Part shown: positions 24,951 through 36,674 of the stretch, in pieces | Layout of the letters: each line of letters starts with the position of its first letter | How positions within the stretch are numbered: the stretch's first letter is position 1 | From: Rhodococcus sp. W8901 | GTDB taxonomy: Bacteria; Actinomycetota; Actinomycetes; Mycobacteriales; Mycobacteriaceae | Direction of reading: 5' to 3' | NCBI RefSeq assembly: GCF_013348805.1 | Contig: NZ_CP054690.1 | Location: 5,456,001 to 5,520,000 of the forward strand | Length of the DNA stretch: 64,000 nucleotides | The notes under the pieces: generated by a model | Databases searched by the model: none | The model's input: only the letters and a program-made list of their open reading frames with translations | What the model was told of the DNA's origin: nothing | Program-made: the position numbers and the translations under genes

Positions 24951-26252
24951 TCACTCATGTCGGCCGGGAAGCGCCGCCGCCTTGTCCAGCAGGATCTTTC
25001 GCTCGCGCTGGTTGCCGGTCAGTTCGGCGGCCGCCTCGAACTCGATGCGCGCCTCCCGGTTCCGGCCGAGCCTGGCGAGGAGTTCGCCGCGCGTCGCGGG
25101 CAGCAGCCGATAGCCGGCGAGCCGCCCGCCGTCGACCAGATCGTCGATGATCCGCAGCGCCGCAGCGGGGCCCGACGCCATCGAGACCGCCGCCGCGCGA
25201 TTGAGGTCGACCACGGGCGACGGTGCCAGACGACCGAGCGCCTCGTAGAGCAGCACGATCCGGTCCCAGTCGGTGTCGTCGACGGACGGCGCGACCGCGT
25301 GACACTCGGCGATCGCCGCCTGCAACGCGTAGGCGCCGCGGCCGCGTCCGATCGCGTCGGCCCGGGCGAGCGCGGCGCGTCCCCGGATGATGGCGCCGTG
25401 GTCCCACCGGCGACGATCCTGGTCGGCGAGCAGCACCGGGTCGCCGTCGGCATCGAGCCGCGCCGGGAAGCGCGCCGCCGTCAGCTCCATGAGCGCCACC
25501 AGCCCGTGCACGTCCGGCTCGTGCGGGAGGAGCTCGGCCAGAACGCGTCCGAGGCGGACGGCCTCGCGGCTGAGCTCCGGACGCATCCACTCGTCACCCG
25601 CGCTCGACGCGTGCCCCTCGTTGAACACGAGATACAGCACACCGAGGACGGCGCCGAGCCGGTCACCGAACTCGGACCGCGGCGGCACCTCGAACGGCAC
25701 CTTGGCGGCGGCGAGCGTCTTCTTCGCGCGGACGATCCGCTGCTGCACGGTGGCGGTCGACGCGAGGAACGCGCGCGCGATCTCCTCGCTCGACAGGCCG
25801 CCGACGACCTTGAGGGTCAGCGCAACCTGCGCCTCCCTCGACAGCACCGGATGGCACGACACGAACAGCAGCCGGAGCACGTCGTCGTCGATCCGGTCCG
25901 GATCCCACGGCAGCTCGTCCGATGTCGCGGCGGTTTCCTCGGTCTCGAGGTTGCGTGCGATGGTGGCGACGCGGTCGTGGTAGCGCTCCTGGCGCCGCCA
26001 ACCGTCGATCGCCTTGCGTTTCGCGACGGTGGTGAGCCAGGCCCCGGGGTTGGCCGGAACACCGGTCTGTGGCCACTGCGCGAGCGCGTCGACGAGGGCC
26101 TCCTGCGCGAGATCCTCGGCCAGGCCGAAATCGCCGACGGTACGAATGAGCGTGGCGACGATGCGCGCCGACTCGATGCGCCACACGGCCGCGACGGAGC
26201 GCCGCGCGGACTCGATCGGGTCCGGGCGGTGCTCCGTCGGCGTGGCGGGCAT
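24951..26252 (-). CDS. ECF42-type RNA polymerase sigma factor with TPR-like C-terminus
   Basis: 433 residues, about twice the usual ECF length. Sigma region 2 (IVATLIRTVGDFGLAEDLAQ, PGAWLTTVAKRKAIDGWRRQ) and region 4 (LSREAQVALTLKVVGGLSSE, STATVQQRIVRAKKTLA) are followed by a ~240-residue helical TPR-like extension with VLYLVFNEGH, LDRNRA-like and GNQRERKILLDKAAAL segments. A DGPF-domain partner immediately upstream is the hallmark of group ECF42. There is no anti-sigma gene; control is thought to involve the C-terminal extension. ATG 26252 leaves a 4-base gap to the DGPF stop. Confidence 0.92.
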   Translation of the reverse strand: MPATPTEHRPDPIESARRSVAAVWRIESARIVATLIRTVGDFGLAEDLAQEALVDALAQWPQTGVPANPGAWLTTVAKRKAIDGWRRQERYHDRVATIARNLETEETAATSDELPWDPDRIDDDVLRLLFVSCHPVLSREAQVALTLKVVGGLSSEEIARAFLASTATVQQRIVRAKKTLAAAKVPFEVPPRSEFGDRLGAVLGVLYLVFNEGHASSAGDEWMRPELSREAVRLGRVLAELLPHEPDVHGLVALMELTAARFPARLDADGDPVLLADQDRRRWDHGAIIRGRAALARADAIGRGRGAYALQAAIAECHAVAPSVDDTDWDRIVLLYEALGRLAPSPVVDLNRAAAVSMASGPAAALRIIDDLVDGGRLAGYRLLPATRGELLARLGRNREARIEFEAAAELTGNQRERKILLDKAAALPGRHE

Positions 26253-26256
26253 CCGG

Positions 26257-26679
26257 CTACGCGTTGCGGTTCTCGAGTTCCTCACGCCAGCCGTCTTCCT
26301 TCTGGATCCACTCGTTGTCCTGCGGGAAGTCCTCGGGCCCGGTCACCCGGCGCACCTCGATCTTCGCCCCCGGGCCCAGCGGAACCCGCTTGGCCCACTC
26401 GGCCGCCTCCTCCTTGGACGCAACCTCGAGGATCCAGAACCCGTTGAACAGTTCCTTGGTCTCCCCGTAGGGACCGTCGGTGACGAGCGGTGTGTCGCCG
26501 GAGAAGTCGACGACGAACCCCTCCTCGGCGTCGGACAGGCCCTCCCCGGCCAGCAGCACGCCCGCCTTCATCAGGGCCTCGTTGAACTTGCCCATCTGCT
26601 CGATGACCTGCTCGAACGGGACTTCCTTGTATGCCTCGACAGCCTCGTCGGTGGCGCGCATGATCAGCATGTACTTCAT
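26257..26679 (-). CDS. DGPF / YCII-related domain protein
   Basis: 140 residues starting MKYMLIMRATDEAVEAYKEV, with LVTDGPYGETKELFNGFWIL giving the DGPF-type motif, and LGPGAKIEVRRVTGPEDFP near the end. The fold is a small ferredoxin-like YCII-related domain of unknown activity. Members are the standard partners and targets of ECF42 sigma factors. ATG 26679 follows GAAGGAG. It is co-transcribed with the sigma gene, with an ECF42-like promoter upstream. Confidence 0.9.
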   Translation of the reverse strand: MKYMLIMRATDEAVEAYKEVPFEQVIEQMGKFNEALMKAGVLLAGEGLSDAEEGFVVDFSGDTPLVTDGPYGETKELFNGFWILEVASKEEAAEWAKRVPLGPGAKIEVRRVTGPEDFPQDNEWIQKEDGWREELENRNA

Positions 26680-26727
26680 CGGTTCGCTCCTTCGTCGGGG
26701 TCGCGTTTCGACCCTCTCATCCAGGAC

Positions 26728-26754
26728 GTCGAACGGGAAGACGCCAGATCGACA
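26728..26754 (-). promoter_or_regulatory. ECF42-type promoter upstream of the DGPF gene
   Basis: Reverse strand reads TGTCGA (26754-26749), 17 bases, then CGAC (26731-26728), 48 bases before the DGPF ATG. This agrees with the published ECF42 pattern of TGTCGA at -35 and CG(A/T)C at -10, so the operon is probably autoregulated. Confidence 0.6.
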
Positions 26755-26803
26755 AGGTCCGCGAATCAATTTTCGGAAGGCTGTTCGGCGAGCGTGACGT
26801 ACA

Positions 26804-27229
26804 TCAGCTCGGCGCGAAGCCGCCGACATCCATCGAGATCCAGATCATTGCCAAGAACCCACCGAAGCCCATGAAAGACAAGGCCAGCGACACCGCGAAG
26901 GGCCGCGCGAGCCGCCACACCCACAGCGCCGCGACGCATGCGAACACCAGGAGCGGCGGCACGAGCCACGTCACCCAGTACATCGCGGTCGGCCCGGGTT
27001 CACCCGGACGTCGTTGGTTCGTCGGCACCGGCGACAGTTCGGGGACGTCGAGCGCATGCTGCAGCGCGACCACCGCCGGGCCGAGGCAGAAGAACGCCAC
27101 ACACGCCCCCACCAGCAGGCCCAACGGGACACCGATCCCGAACGCGAGATCCCAGGCCGTATGCGGTTCGGATCGCTCCTCGTCATCGGCGGCGGGGCCG
27201 GTGCGGGGTTGCTCTCGCCCGTCGGACAT
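26804..27229 (-). CDS. Small integral membrane protein
   Basis: 141 residues with a polar, charged N-terminus (about 1-25) and three predicted membrane helices (about 30-55, 83-105, 108-130), ending ISMDVGGFAPS. No conserved motif is recognised. It is likely a hypothetical inner-membrane protein. It is transcribed in the same direction as the FGE-like gene upstream, 57 bases apart. Confidence 0.6.
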   Translation of the reverse strand: MSDGREQPRTGPAADDEERSEPHTAWDLAFGIGVPLGLLVGACVAFFCLGPAVVALQHALDVPELSPVPTNQRRPGEPGPTAMYWVTWLVPPLLVFACVAALWVWRLARPFAVSLALSFMGFGGFLAMIWISMDVGGFAPS

Positions 27230-27286
27230 GTAGGCAGTGTTCCACCGTCGATCGGGGTTCGTTACCGATCCGAAGGATCGGACGGG

Positions 27287-27946
27287 CTACCCGCGCGCGA
27301 TCCGGAACCCGACGTCGTCGATGCGGTACGTGGGGTGGCTGCGCCGACGCACCGACGCCCGGCAACTCCAGTGCGCGTCCGCCCACCCGCCGCCGCGCAG
27401 CACCCGATAGCTGCCGTACACCTCCGGATCGTAGAGATCCCAGCACCACTCCCAGACGTTGCCGAGCATGTCGTGCAGACCCCATCCGTTCGGCAGCTTT
27501 CCGCACACGTCGTGCGGGCGCCCGTCGGAGTTGTCGCCGTACCAGGCGATCTCGCCCAGCTGCCCGTACCGCGGTCCGCTCGTTCCGGCCCGGCAGGCGC
27601 GCTCCCATTCGGCCTCGGTCGGCAGCCGATAGCCGTCGGACCCGGCGTCCCACCCGACGTGGTCGCCGGCGACCCGGTAGGCGGCGGTGAGGCCGGCGCG
27701 CGCGGAAAGCTTGTTGCAGAACAGGATCGCGTCGAACCACGACACGCCCTCCACCGGGCGACGGGGATTCCGCGACGCGCCCGGCCACTCGCCGGTGACG
27801 TCGGCGTACTCGGCCTGTGTCACCGCGCCGACCCCGATCGCGAAGCCCCCCACCTCGACACACCAACTGCTACTCGTCCGCCGATCCGACAGTGTCACCT
27901 GGCCTGCCGGTACCGCGGCCAGCTCGGGAAAAGCTAACGGCTCCAT
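27287..27946 (-). CDS. Formylglycine-generating-enzyme-like (SUMF1 fold) protein
   Basis: 219 residues with the FGE/SUMF1 domain: VTQAEYADVTG, PVEGVSWFDAILFCNKLS, RLPTEAEWERACRAG, GLHDMLGNVWEWCWDLY and VLRGGGWADAHWSCRASVRR. True formylglycine generators have two nearby catalytic cysteines in the last block; here only one Cys (WSCRASVR) is present, and no type I sulfatase lies in the window. It may therefore be a non-FGE member, such as a hydroxylase- or EgtB-like paralogue. Start ATG 27946 (MEPLAFPELAAVPAG). Confidence 0.83.
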   Translation of the reverse strand: MEPLAFPELAAVPAGQVTLSDRRTSSSWCVEVGGFAIGVGAVTQAEYADVTGEWPGASRNPRRPVEGVSWFDAILFCNKLSARAGLTAAYRVAGDHVGWDAGSDGYRLPTEAEWERACRAGTSGPRYGQLGEIAWYGDNSDGRPHDVCGKLPNGWGLHDMLGNVWEWCWDLYDPEVYGSYRVLRGGGWADAHWSCRASVRRRSHPTYRIDDVGFRIARG

Positions 27947-28057
27947 GGTTGATCGACACTACCGATTTCCTTCGACCTCAGGTCGGACTACCGTGCGCAC
28001 GATCGACCGATTGGGACCGCCACCACGATCGTCGAGCCGACCCCGTCGGGCGACAGA

Positions 28058-28086
28058 TTGGCAATGGCACGGAACTGCGCTAAAGT
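28058..28086 (+). promoter_or_regulatory. SigA-type promoter for the ABC-F leader
   Basis: TTGGCA (28058-28063), a 17-base spacer, and TAAAGT (28081-28086). The ATG of a 23-codon ORF begins eight bases later, so transcription would start at or next to that ATG (leaderless). Confidence 0.55.
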
Positions 28087-28094
28087 GCTCTGCC

Positions 28095-28166
28095 ATGTAT
28101 GTCCAGCCAGCCAAGAAGGCCCGTGAGCGGCTGCATGCGGGCTTGGTCTGGATCGAGAGAGGCTAG
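28095..28166 (+). CDS. Leader peptide ORF (23 residues) upstream of ABC-F gene
   Basis: ATG to TAG, encoding MYVQPAKKARERLHAGLVW then IERG. It begins right at the predicted transcription start and ends 254 bases before the ABC-F gene. An unusual pyrimidine run (CTCCTCCTCC) and a hairpin follow its stop. Antibiotic-responsive ABC-F genes in actinobacteria are often controlled by ribosome stalling on such upstream ORFs. The role here is inferred from arrangement only. Confidence 0.45.
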   Translation: MYVQPAKKARERLHAGLVWIERG

Positions 28167-28199
28167 GCTCCTCCTCCGCCGCCTACAGGTTCGGCTTCC

Positions 28200-28364
28200 G
28201 TCCACGGGTTCAGCTTCGTGGACGTGATATTCCGCGAATCTATCGTTCACATCAGGATCAATCCCGATGTGCCATCTCTTTCATCGACTACACGCGCAGT
28301 TTTCGAGTCGGGCCCGAGGCCATTTCCATTCGGGTCGGCCGGATTCGCAGTTTCGGACTCGAAA
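28200..28364 (+). promoter_or_regulatory. Structured leader between uORF and ABC-F gene (possible attenuator)
   Basis: Two inverted repeats. GTCCACG (28200-28206) pairs with CGTGGAC (28217-28223) around a 10-base loop. TTTCGAGTC (28301-28309) pairs perfectly with GACTCGAAA (28356-28364), enclosing an inner CCCGA/TCGGG pair. The arrangement could form alternative terminator/anti-terminator structures. There is no gene in 28167-28420. Confidence 0.4.
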
Positions 28365-28420
28365 CGATGCCTGTGAAGTCGATCCGCTCTGTCTAATTTC
28401 TGATTACTGGGAGAACACTT

Positions 28421-30052
<1,632 letters not shown>

Positions 30053-30101
30053 TCCGCAACGAAGGATCGATCCGGAAGGGCTGTACGCCAGGCAATTTGG
30101 A

Positions 30102-30464
30102 TCATGTCGGTGGCAGGCCCACGACAAAGTCGTGGGCCTCGCGCGCGGCATGACGCCATGTGGTCAGAGTGCCGTCGAGGTCGTCGTCGTCGACCGGGAA
30201 GGCCACCCATTCCTTCATGGTTCGTTTGCCCATCGTGACTTCCTGAGCGGCCCCCGCGCGGAGGATCTCCTCGGCGCGGGGGCGCGGGAGCTTGACGATC
30301 AGGCGACGGTCGCGGCCGAGGAACGCGAAGATCTTGCCGTCGACTCGCAGGCCCGGGCTGCGGAACATCGTGCCGAACTCGACGGCGGGTTCGCGGAGGA
30401 AGTCGGCAGCAAGCTCGTCGAGGAGTGCGCGTGCCGGGTCGGCGGGATCAGTTTCGTCACGCAT
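30102..30464 (-). CDS. TfoX/Sxy N-terminal-domain protein
   Basis: 120 residues. EFGTMFRSPGLRVDGKIFAF and LIVKLPRPRAEEILRAG match the TfoX N-terminal-like fold (glycine-rich, 'MFG' type), and TMKEWVAFPVDDDDL lies near the end. In Proteobacteria the full-length protein controls competence; these short actinobacterial versions are uncharacterised. ATG 30464 (MRDETDPADPARALL) is chosen over the extended frame from 30566. Confidence 0.78.
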   Translation of the reverse strand: MRDETDPADPARALLDELAADFLREPAVEFGTMFRSPGLRVDGKIFAFLGRDRRLIVKLPRPRAEEILRAGAAQEVTMGKRTMKEWVAFPVDDDDLDGTLTTWRHAAREAHDFVVGLPPT

Positions 30465-30543
30465 GCCGCTCTCCTGCAGGGTGGTTCGGAAACAGGACCC
30501 GGTGTCGACGACGGCGAACTGGTGCGGCCGATGTGGATCCGTC

Positions 30544-31080
30544 TCAGCTGCTGCTACCGAAGACACCGGAGGGTGGGTCGACCGGGTAGGCCGCGACGTT
30601 CATGATCACCGAGCCTTCACACGGGCCACTCTCGATGTCGGTACGCCACGAACCGGTCAGCGTGCCGTCTCGTTGCGGGGTGTAGATCGCCACCGAGGAC
30701 GCCGGCGCCCACACCTTGGGCACGCCCTCGCCCTGCCAGCAGTCCCATTGCCAGTCGTAGTGATGAACCCAACTTGTCCCGTCCCAGGTGTACTGCGGGG
30801 GTTGGGGCAGTGTCGGATTGGCGGGCGTGGGCCCGTCGGTCACGGTGGCCACGCAGGTTCCGCCCGAACAACTCGTCTCGAACGTGTAGGTATCGGCGAA
30901 GTCGGGCTCCCATTGCCGCGCCGCCAGACTCGTCCCGGTCTTCGTCGCGGCGAAGCGCTTCACCGAGTAATCACCGGACCAGGACGGCTGCGCCGCGCCC
31001 GCAGACGAGGCGCCTGCGGGCGCGGCCCCGACAACCAGCCAGGTAGCGATCAACGCAACTGCCAGCAGTGCTTTTCGCAT
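30544..31080 (-). CDS. Secreted protein of unknown function
   Basis: 178 residues. A clear signal peptide (MRKALLAVALIATWLVVGAA, cleavage about PAGA-SS near 24) precedes a mature domain rich in Trp/Tyr, with cysteines in TSCSGGTCVATV, WDCW and GPCEG that could form two disulphides. Repeated beta-strand-like segments suggest a compact beta fold. Similar small exported proteins occur widely in mycobacteria and rhodococci without known function. Confidence 0.75.
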   Translation of the reverse strand: MRKALLAVALIATWLVVGAAPAGASSAGAAQPSWSGDYSVKRFAATKTGTSLAARQWEPDFADTYTFETSCSGGTCVATVTDGPTPANPTLPQPPQYTWDGTSWVHHYDWQWDCWQGEGVPKVWAPASSVAIYTPQRDGTLTGSWRTDIESGPCEGSVIMNVAAYPVDPPSGVFGSSS

Positions 31081-31144
31081 AGGCGAATCGAAACACGCCG
31101 GCCGGCCGCGTGGTCACCGAACGCCGAATTGTCCGGCGCCGTGG

Positions 31145-33535
<2,391 letters not shown>

Positions 33536-33599
33536 CGTCTCTCCCTCTGTGTCGGGCCGCCGTCGCGGCCACCGTGCCTGCGTCCGACCGACCGCGGCG

Positions 33600-34229
33600 T
33601 CATGCGGACGTGGTCTCCCACTCGAACCCGTCCGGGTCGGTGAAGGGTGCGGCTTCGCTACCGACGACGATACGGTGCGATCCGGTCCCGTCCGGGGAGA
33701 CGCCGGCGTCCTTCGCGAGCGCGCGGCGCCCGTAGAGCGCCAGCTTGACCTGCGAATCCGGTGCCGCGAACTCGACGTACTTGCGTCCGAAGCTCTTCGC
33801 CACCTCCAGCCCGCGGTCGACGTAGAACTGTCTGCTCGCCTTGACGTCCTCGACACCGAGCAGCAGCACGACGTCGTCGATCTGCCGGGTGGCGGGGCCG
33901 GTGTTCTTCTTCGACGACGTCGCCACCTTCCAGATCGCGCCGTCCGGGGCCTGCACGACGCCGCCGTAGCCCCAGAAGCCCTTCTTGGCGGGCTTCAGCG
34001 TGGTGGCGCCGCCGTCGAGGGCGGCCCCCACGAACGCGTCGACGATGTTCGGCTGCGACACCACGAGCGAGAGGGTGTAGCCGCGGAACCCGGCCGTCGG
34101 CGCCTCCGCCGCGCGGACGCCCACGCGATCGCCGACGCCGAAGGCGGCGTAGAACGCCTCGGCGGCCGTGGGGTCGGGTACTTCCAGGATGAGGGACGCG
34201 ATGGTGGTCGGTGACTTGGAAGTGGTCAT
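33600..34229 (-). CDS. Glyoxalase/bleomycin-resistance (VOC) protein, two-module
   Basis: 209 residues with two consecutive beta-alpha-beta-beta-beta modules: IASLILEVPDPTAAEAFYAA and QIDDVVLLLGVEDVKASRQF, the latter ending FTDPDGFEWE. Metal ligands are not all evident, so it could be a binding protein or an enzyme. Start ATG 34229, one base after the stop of the preceding VOC gene, so the two are translationally coupled. VOC proteins next to UvrA-like ATPases suggest a drug- or electrophile-defence unit. Confidence 0.85.
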   Translation of the reverse strand: MTTSKSPTTIASLILEVPDPTAAEAFYAAFGVGDRVGVRAAEAPTAGFRGYTLSLVVSQPNIVDAFVGAALDGGATTLKPAKKGFWGYGGVVQAPDGAIWKVATSSKKNTGPATRQIDDVVLLLGVEDVKASRQFYVDRGLEVAKSFGRKYVEFAAPDSQVKLALYGRRALAKDAGVSPDGTGSHRIVVGSEAAPFTDPDGFEWETTSA

Positions 34230-34230
34230 G

Positions 34231-34641
34231 TCAACGCACCTCGTTGATTCGGAGCAGGTTGCCCGCGGGGTCCCGGACGGCGCAGTCCCGGATGCCGTAC
34301 GGCTGGTCGATCGGCTCCTGGACGATGTCGGCGCCACCGGCCTCGAGCTTCGCGAAGGTTGCGTCGAGGTCGGGGGTGGCCAGGGTCAGGATTGCGTACG
34401 TCCCCTTCGCCATCATCTCGGTGATGGTGCGGCGCTCGTCGTCGGTGATGCCGGGATCGGCGGCCGGGGGATGCAGGACGAGGGACGTGCCGGGCTGATC
34501 CGGGTGGCCGACGGTGATCCAGTACATCCCGTTGTAGCCGACCTCCTTTCGGACCTCGAATCCGAGCAGGTCGCGGTAGAAGGCCAATGAGGCCTCGTGG
34601 TCGGTGTGCGGCAGGAAGGCTGAGTGAATGGTGATGTCCAT
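34231..34641 (-). CDS. VOC-family protein (glyoxalase fold)
   Basis: 136 residues starting MDITIHSAFLPHTDHEASLA. Features are FYRDLLGFEVRKEVGYNGMY, LVLHPPAADPGITD and the C-terminal DCAVRDPAGNLLRINE with the usual Glu ligand. It is a single-chain two-module glyoxalase/dioxygenase fold; no substrate can be assigned. It lies five bases behind the AraC gene and one base before the next VOC gene, inside one operon. Confidence 0.85.
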   Translation of the reverse strand: MDITIHSAFLPHTDHEASLAFYRDLLGFEVRKEVGYNGMYWITVGHPDQPGTSLVLHPPAADPGITDDERRTITEMMAKGTYAILTLATPDLDATFAKLEAGGADIVQEPIDQPYGIRDCAVRDPAGNLLRINEVR

Positions 34642-34646
34642 GGCAG

Positions 34647-35093
34647 TCACGCTAAATGCGGTGCGCGGGTCGGCGCTTCTCGATTCCTGATCGGTCTGGT
34701 CACCTGCTTCGTGACGCACGACGGCATCTCCTCGGCCGAGCGCGCCTGATCCCGGTAGACGCTGGGCGGGACACCGACCAGCTCGGTGAATCGGGTGCTG
34801 AAGGTGCCCAGCGACGAGCAGCCGACCGCGAAACAGACCTCGGTGACGCTGAGGTCGCCACGGCGCAGCAGTGCCATCGCGCGCTCGATGCGTCGCGTCA
34901 TCAGATAGGCGTACGGCGACTCGCCGTACGCGAGGCGGAACTGCCGGCTCAGATGACCGGCCGAGACGTTCACGCCGCGGGCGAGCGCCTCGACGTCCAG
35001 CGGTTGCGCGTACTCCCGATCCATCCGGTCGCGAACACGGCGCAGCAACGCGAGGTCACGCAGGCGCTGCGCTTCGTCAGGTCTGCTGGTCAC
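34647..35093 (-). CDS. AraC-family regulator (HTH domain only)
   Basis: 148 residues, essentially only the AraC DNA-binding domain: LDVEALARGVNVSAGHLSRQ, MTRRIERAMALLRRGDLS, and VCFAVGCSSLGTFSTRFTEL. Short versions like this are typical partners of glyoxalase-type genes. GTG 35093 (VTSRPDEAQRLRDL) is preferred; the longer frame to 35279 overlaps the divergent AhpD-like promoter. It heads the VOC-VOC-UvrA-like operon and presumably regulates it. Confidence 0.88.
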   Translation of the reverse strand: MTSRPDEAQRLRDLALLRRVRDRMDREYAQPLDVEALARGVNVSAGHLSRQFRLAYGESPYAYLMTRRIERAMALLRRGDLSVTEVCFAVGCSSLGTFSTRFTELVGVPPSVYRDQARSAEEMPSCVTKQVTRPIRNREAPTRAPHLA

Positions 35094-35179
35094 CTGCGCG
35101 ATCGTCCCGCGTCGTACCGGAGTTGTCCAGCGCTGCGGGCCGCCGACCCGCTCCTCGAGCCCACGAATTTGCGGTCGGG

Positions 35180-35206
35180 TGTCACATCCGGCCCCCGGCC
35201 GGTGTC
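35180..35206 (+). promoter_or_regulatory. ECF41-type promoter upstream of the AhpD-like gene
   Basis: TGTCACA (35180-35186), 16 bases, then TGTC (35203-35206), 36 bases before the ATG. The published ECF41 consensus is TGTCACA-N16-CGTC, so only one base differs, and an ECF41 gene is the second gene of the operon. Confidence 0.6.
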
Positions 35207-35241
35207 TCCATGCCGAGAGCAAACAACCGCAAGGAGGAATC

Positions 35242-35814
35242 ATGGCTACCAGAATCCCGAAAGCAGAGTTGACCGGCATCTACGGCGCGGTGGTCAAGCG
35301 GATGTCCCGCAAGATGCTCGGCGACGTCGCCGAACCGGTCGAGGTGACGTGGCACAACCGGAAAGTGCTGAACTTCAGTTTCACCGTCGGCCGCAAAGCG
35401 CAGAAATGGGACCAGTGTGACGAGAACCTGAAGTCGTTCGCCCACATGGCGGTGGCCAGCCTCGTCGGCTGCAGCTTCTGCCTGGACTTCGGCTACTTCC
35501 ACGCCCACAACGAGGGACTCGATCTGACCAAGGCACGCGAGGTGCCGCGCTGGCGCGAGTCGGACGTGTTCACACCGCTCGAACGCGACGTCATGGAATA
35601 CGCCGAGGCGATGACCCAGACCCCGCCGACGGTGACCGACGAGATGTCCGCCCGGCTGCTCGAGCAACTCGGTGCACCCGCACTCGTGGAGCTGACCGCT
35701 TTCATCGCGGTGGCGAACCTGATGACCCGCACCAACACCGCGTTCGGCATCGAGTCGCAGGGCTTGTCGGCCACCTGTGGTCTCGAGCCGCTCGCCGTAC
35801 GCTCGACGACATGA
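35242..35814 (+). CDS. Carboxymuconolactone decarboxylase/AhpD-like protein
   Basis: 190 residues of the AhpD-like fold with the redox-type motif GCSFCLDFGYFH (Cys-x-x-Cys plus downstream His) near residue 75, typical of alkyl-hydroperoxidase-like disulphide chemistry. ATG 35242 follows AAGGAGG. Its stop overlaps the ECF41 sigma start (ATGA). CMD proteins are one of the three standard partner types of ECF41 sigma factors, so it is very likely the sigma factor's main target. Confidence 0.9.
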   Translation: MATRIPKAELTGIYGAVVKRMSRKMLGDVAEPVEVTWHNRKVLNFSFTVGRKAQKWDQCDENLKSFAHMAVASLVGCSFCLDFGYFHAHNEGLDLTKAREVPRWRESDVFTPLERDVMEYAEAMTQTPPTVTDEMSARLLEQLGAPALVELTAFIAVANLMTRTNTAFGIESQGLSATCGLEPLAVRSTT

Positions 35815-36674
35815 CCGACGACCCGTTCGTCACCCACCGCAGCCTGCTCTTCACCGTCGCCTACGAGATGCTCGGCTCCGCGGCCGACGCCGAGGACGTG
35901 GTCCAGGAGACCTGGCTGCGGTGGGCCGAGGTCGATCGGGCCGAGGTGCACGATCCCCGCGCCTATCTGGTCCGGATCGTCACCCGCCAGGCGTTGAACC
36001 GGCTCCGGTCGGTGTCGCGCCGCCGGGAGGAGTACGTCGGGGAATGGCTGCCCGAACCTCTGCTCACGACGCCTGATGTGGCCGACGACGTCGAGCTGGC
36101 CGAGAACGTCTCGATCGCGATGCTCACCGTGCTCGAGACCCTCCGTCCGGTCGAGCGGGCGGTGTTCGTGCTGCACGAGGTGTTCGAGACGCCGTACCAG
36201 GAGATCGCCGAGGTGGTGGGCAAGACCCCGGCCGCGGTCCGGCAGATCGCGCACCGTGCCCGCGAGCACGTCGGTGCGCGGCGGCCGCGGATGCAGGTCG
36301 ACCGGGACCAACAGCAGGCGGCGGTCGAGAGGTTCCTCGCCGCCGTCTCGAACGGCGACGTGCAGGCACTGATGGAGGTGCTCGCCCCGGACGTGGTGGT
36401 GATCGCCGACGGCGGTGGCATCGCGACGGCGGCACGGAAGCCGATCGTCGGGGCCCGACGGGTGTCGGCGTTCCTGGCCCGCGCCGCGACGTTCCCGGAC
36501 TTCGTGACCGCGCCGACGTACTACAACGGCATGCCGGGAATCCGGATCGACGTCGGCGGCGAGGCCACCGCGGTGAGCGTGGTGGTCGAGGACGGCCGGA
36601 TCAGCCGGGTGTACGCAATCCGCAACCCGCACAAGCTGGGCTGGCTGGACAGGCCGGCGGAACTGCGGCGGTGA
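35811..36674 (+). CDS. ECF41-type sigma factor (SigJ-like) with SnoaL-like C-terminal domain
   Basis: 287 residues. Sigma region 2 (TVAYEMLGSAADAEDVVQET, PRAYLVRIVTRQALNRLRS), the group-specific linker motif WLPEPL, and region 4 (LRPVERAVFVLHEVFETPYQ, TPAAVRQIAHRAREHV) precede a ~100-residue NTF2/SnoaL-like domain. That domain carries the DGGG motif and the terminal NPHKL, both ECF41 hallmarks. The C-terminal domain substitutes for an anti-sigma factor in this group. It is translationally coupled to the AhpD-like gene and abuts the convergent DUF389 gene. Confidence 0.93.
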   Translation: MTDDPFVTHRSLLFTVAYEMLGSAADAEDVVQETWLRWAEVDRAEVHDPRAYLVRIVTRQALNRLRSVSRRREEYVGEWLPEPLLTTPDVADDVELAENVSIAMLTVLETLRPVERAVFVLHEVFETPYQEIAEVVGKTPAAVRQIAHRAREHVGARRPRMQVDRDQQQAAVERFLAAVSNGDVQALMEVLAPDVVVIADGGGIATAARKPIVGARRVSAFLARAATFPDFVTAPTYYNGMPGIRIDVGGEATAVSVVVEDGRISRVYAIRNPHKLGWLDRPAELRR

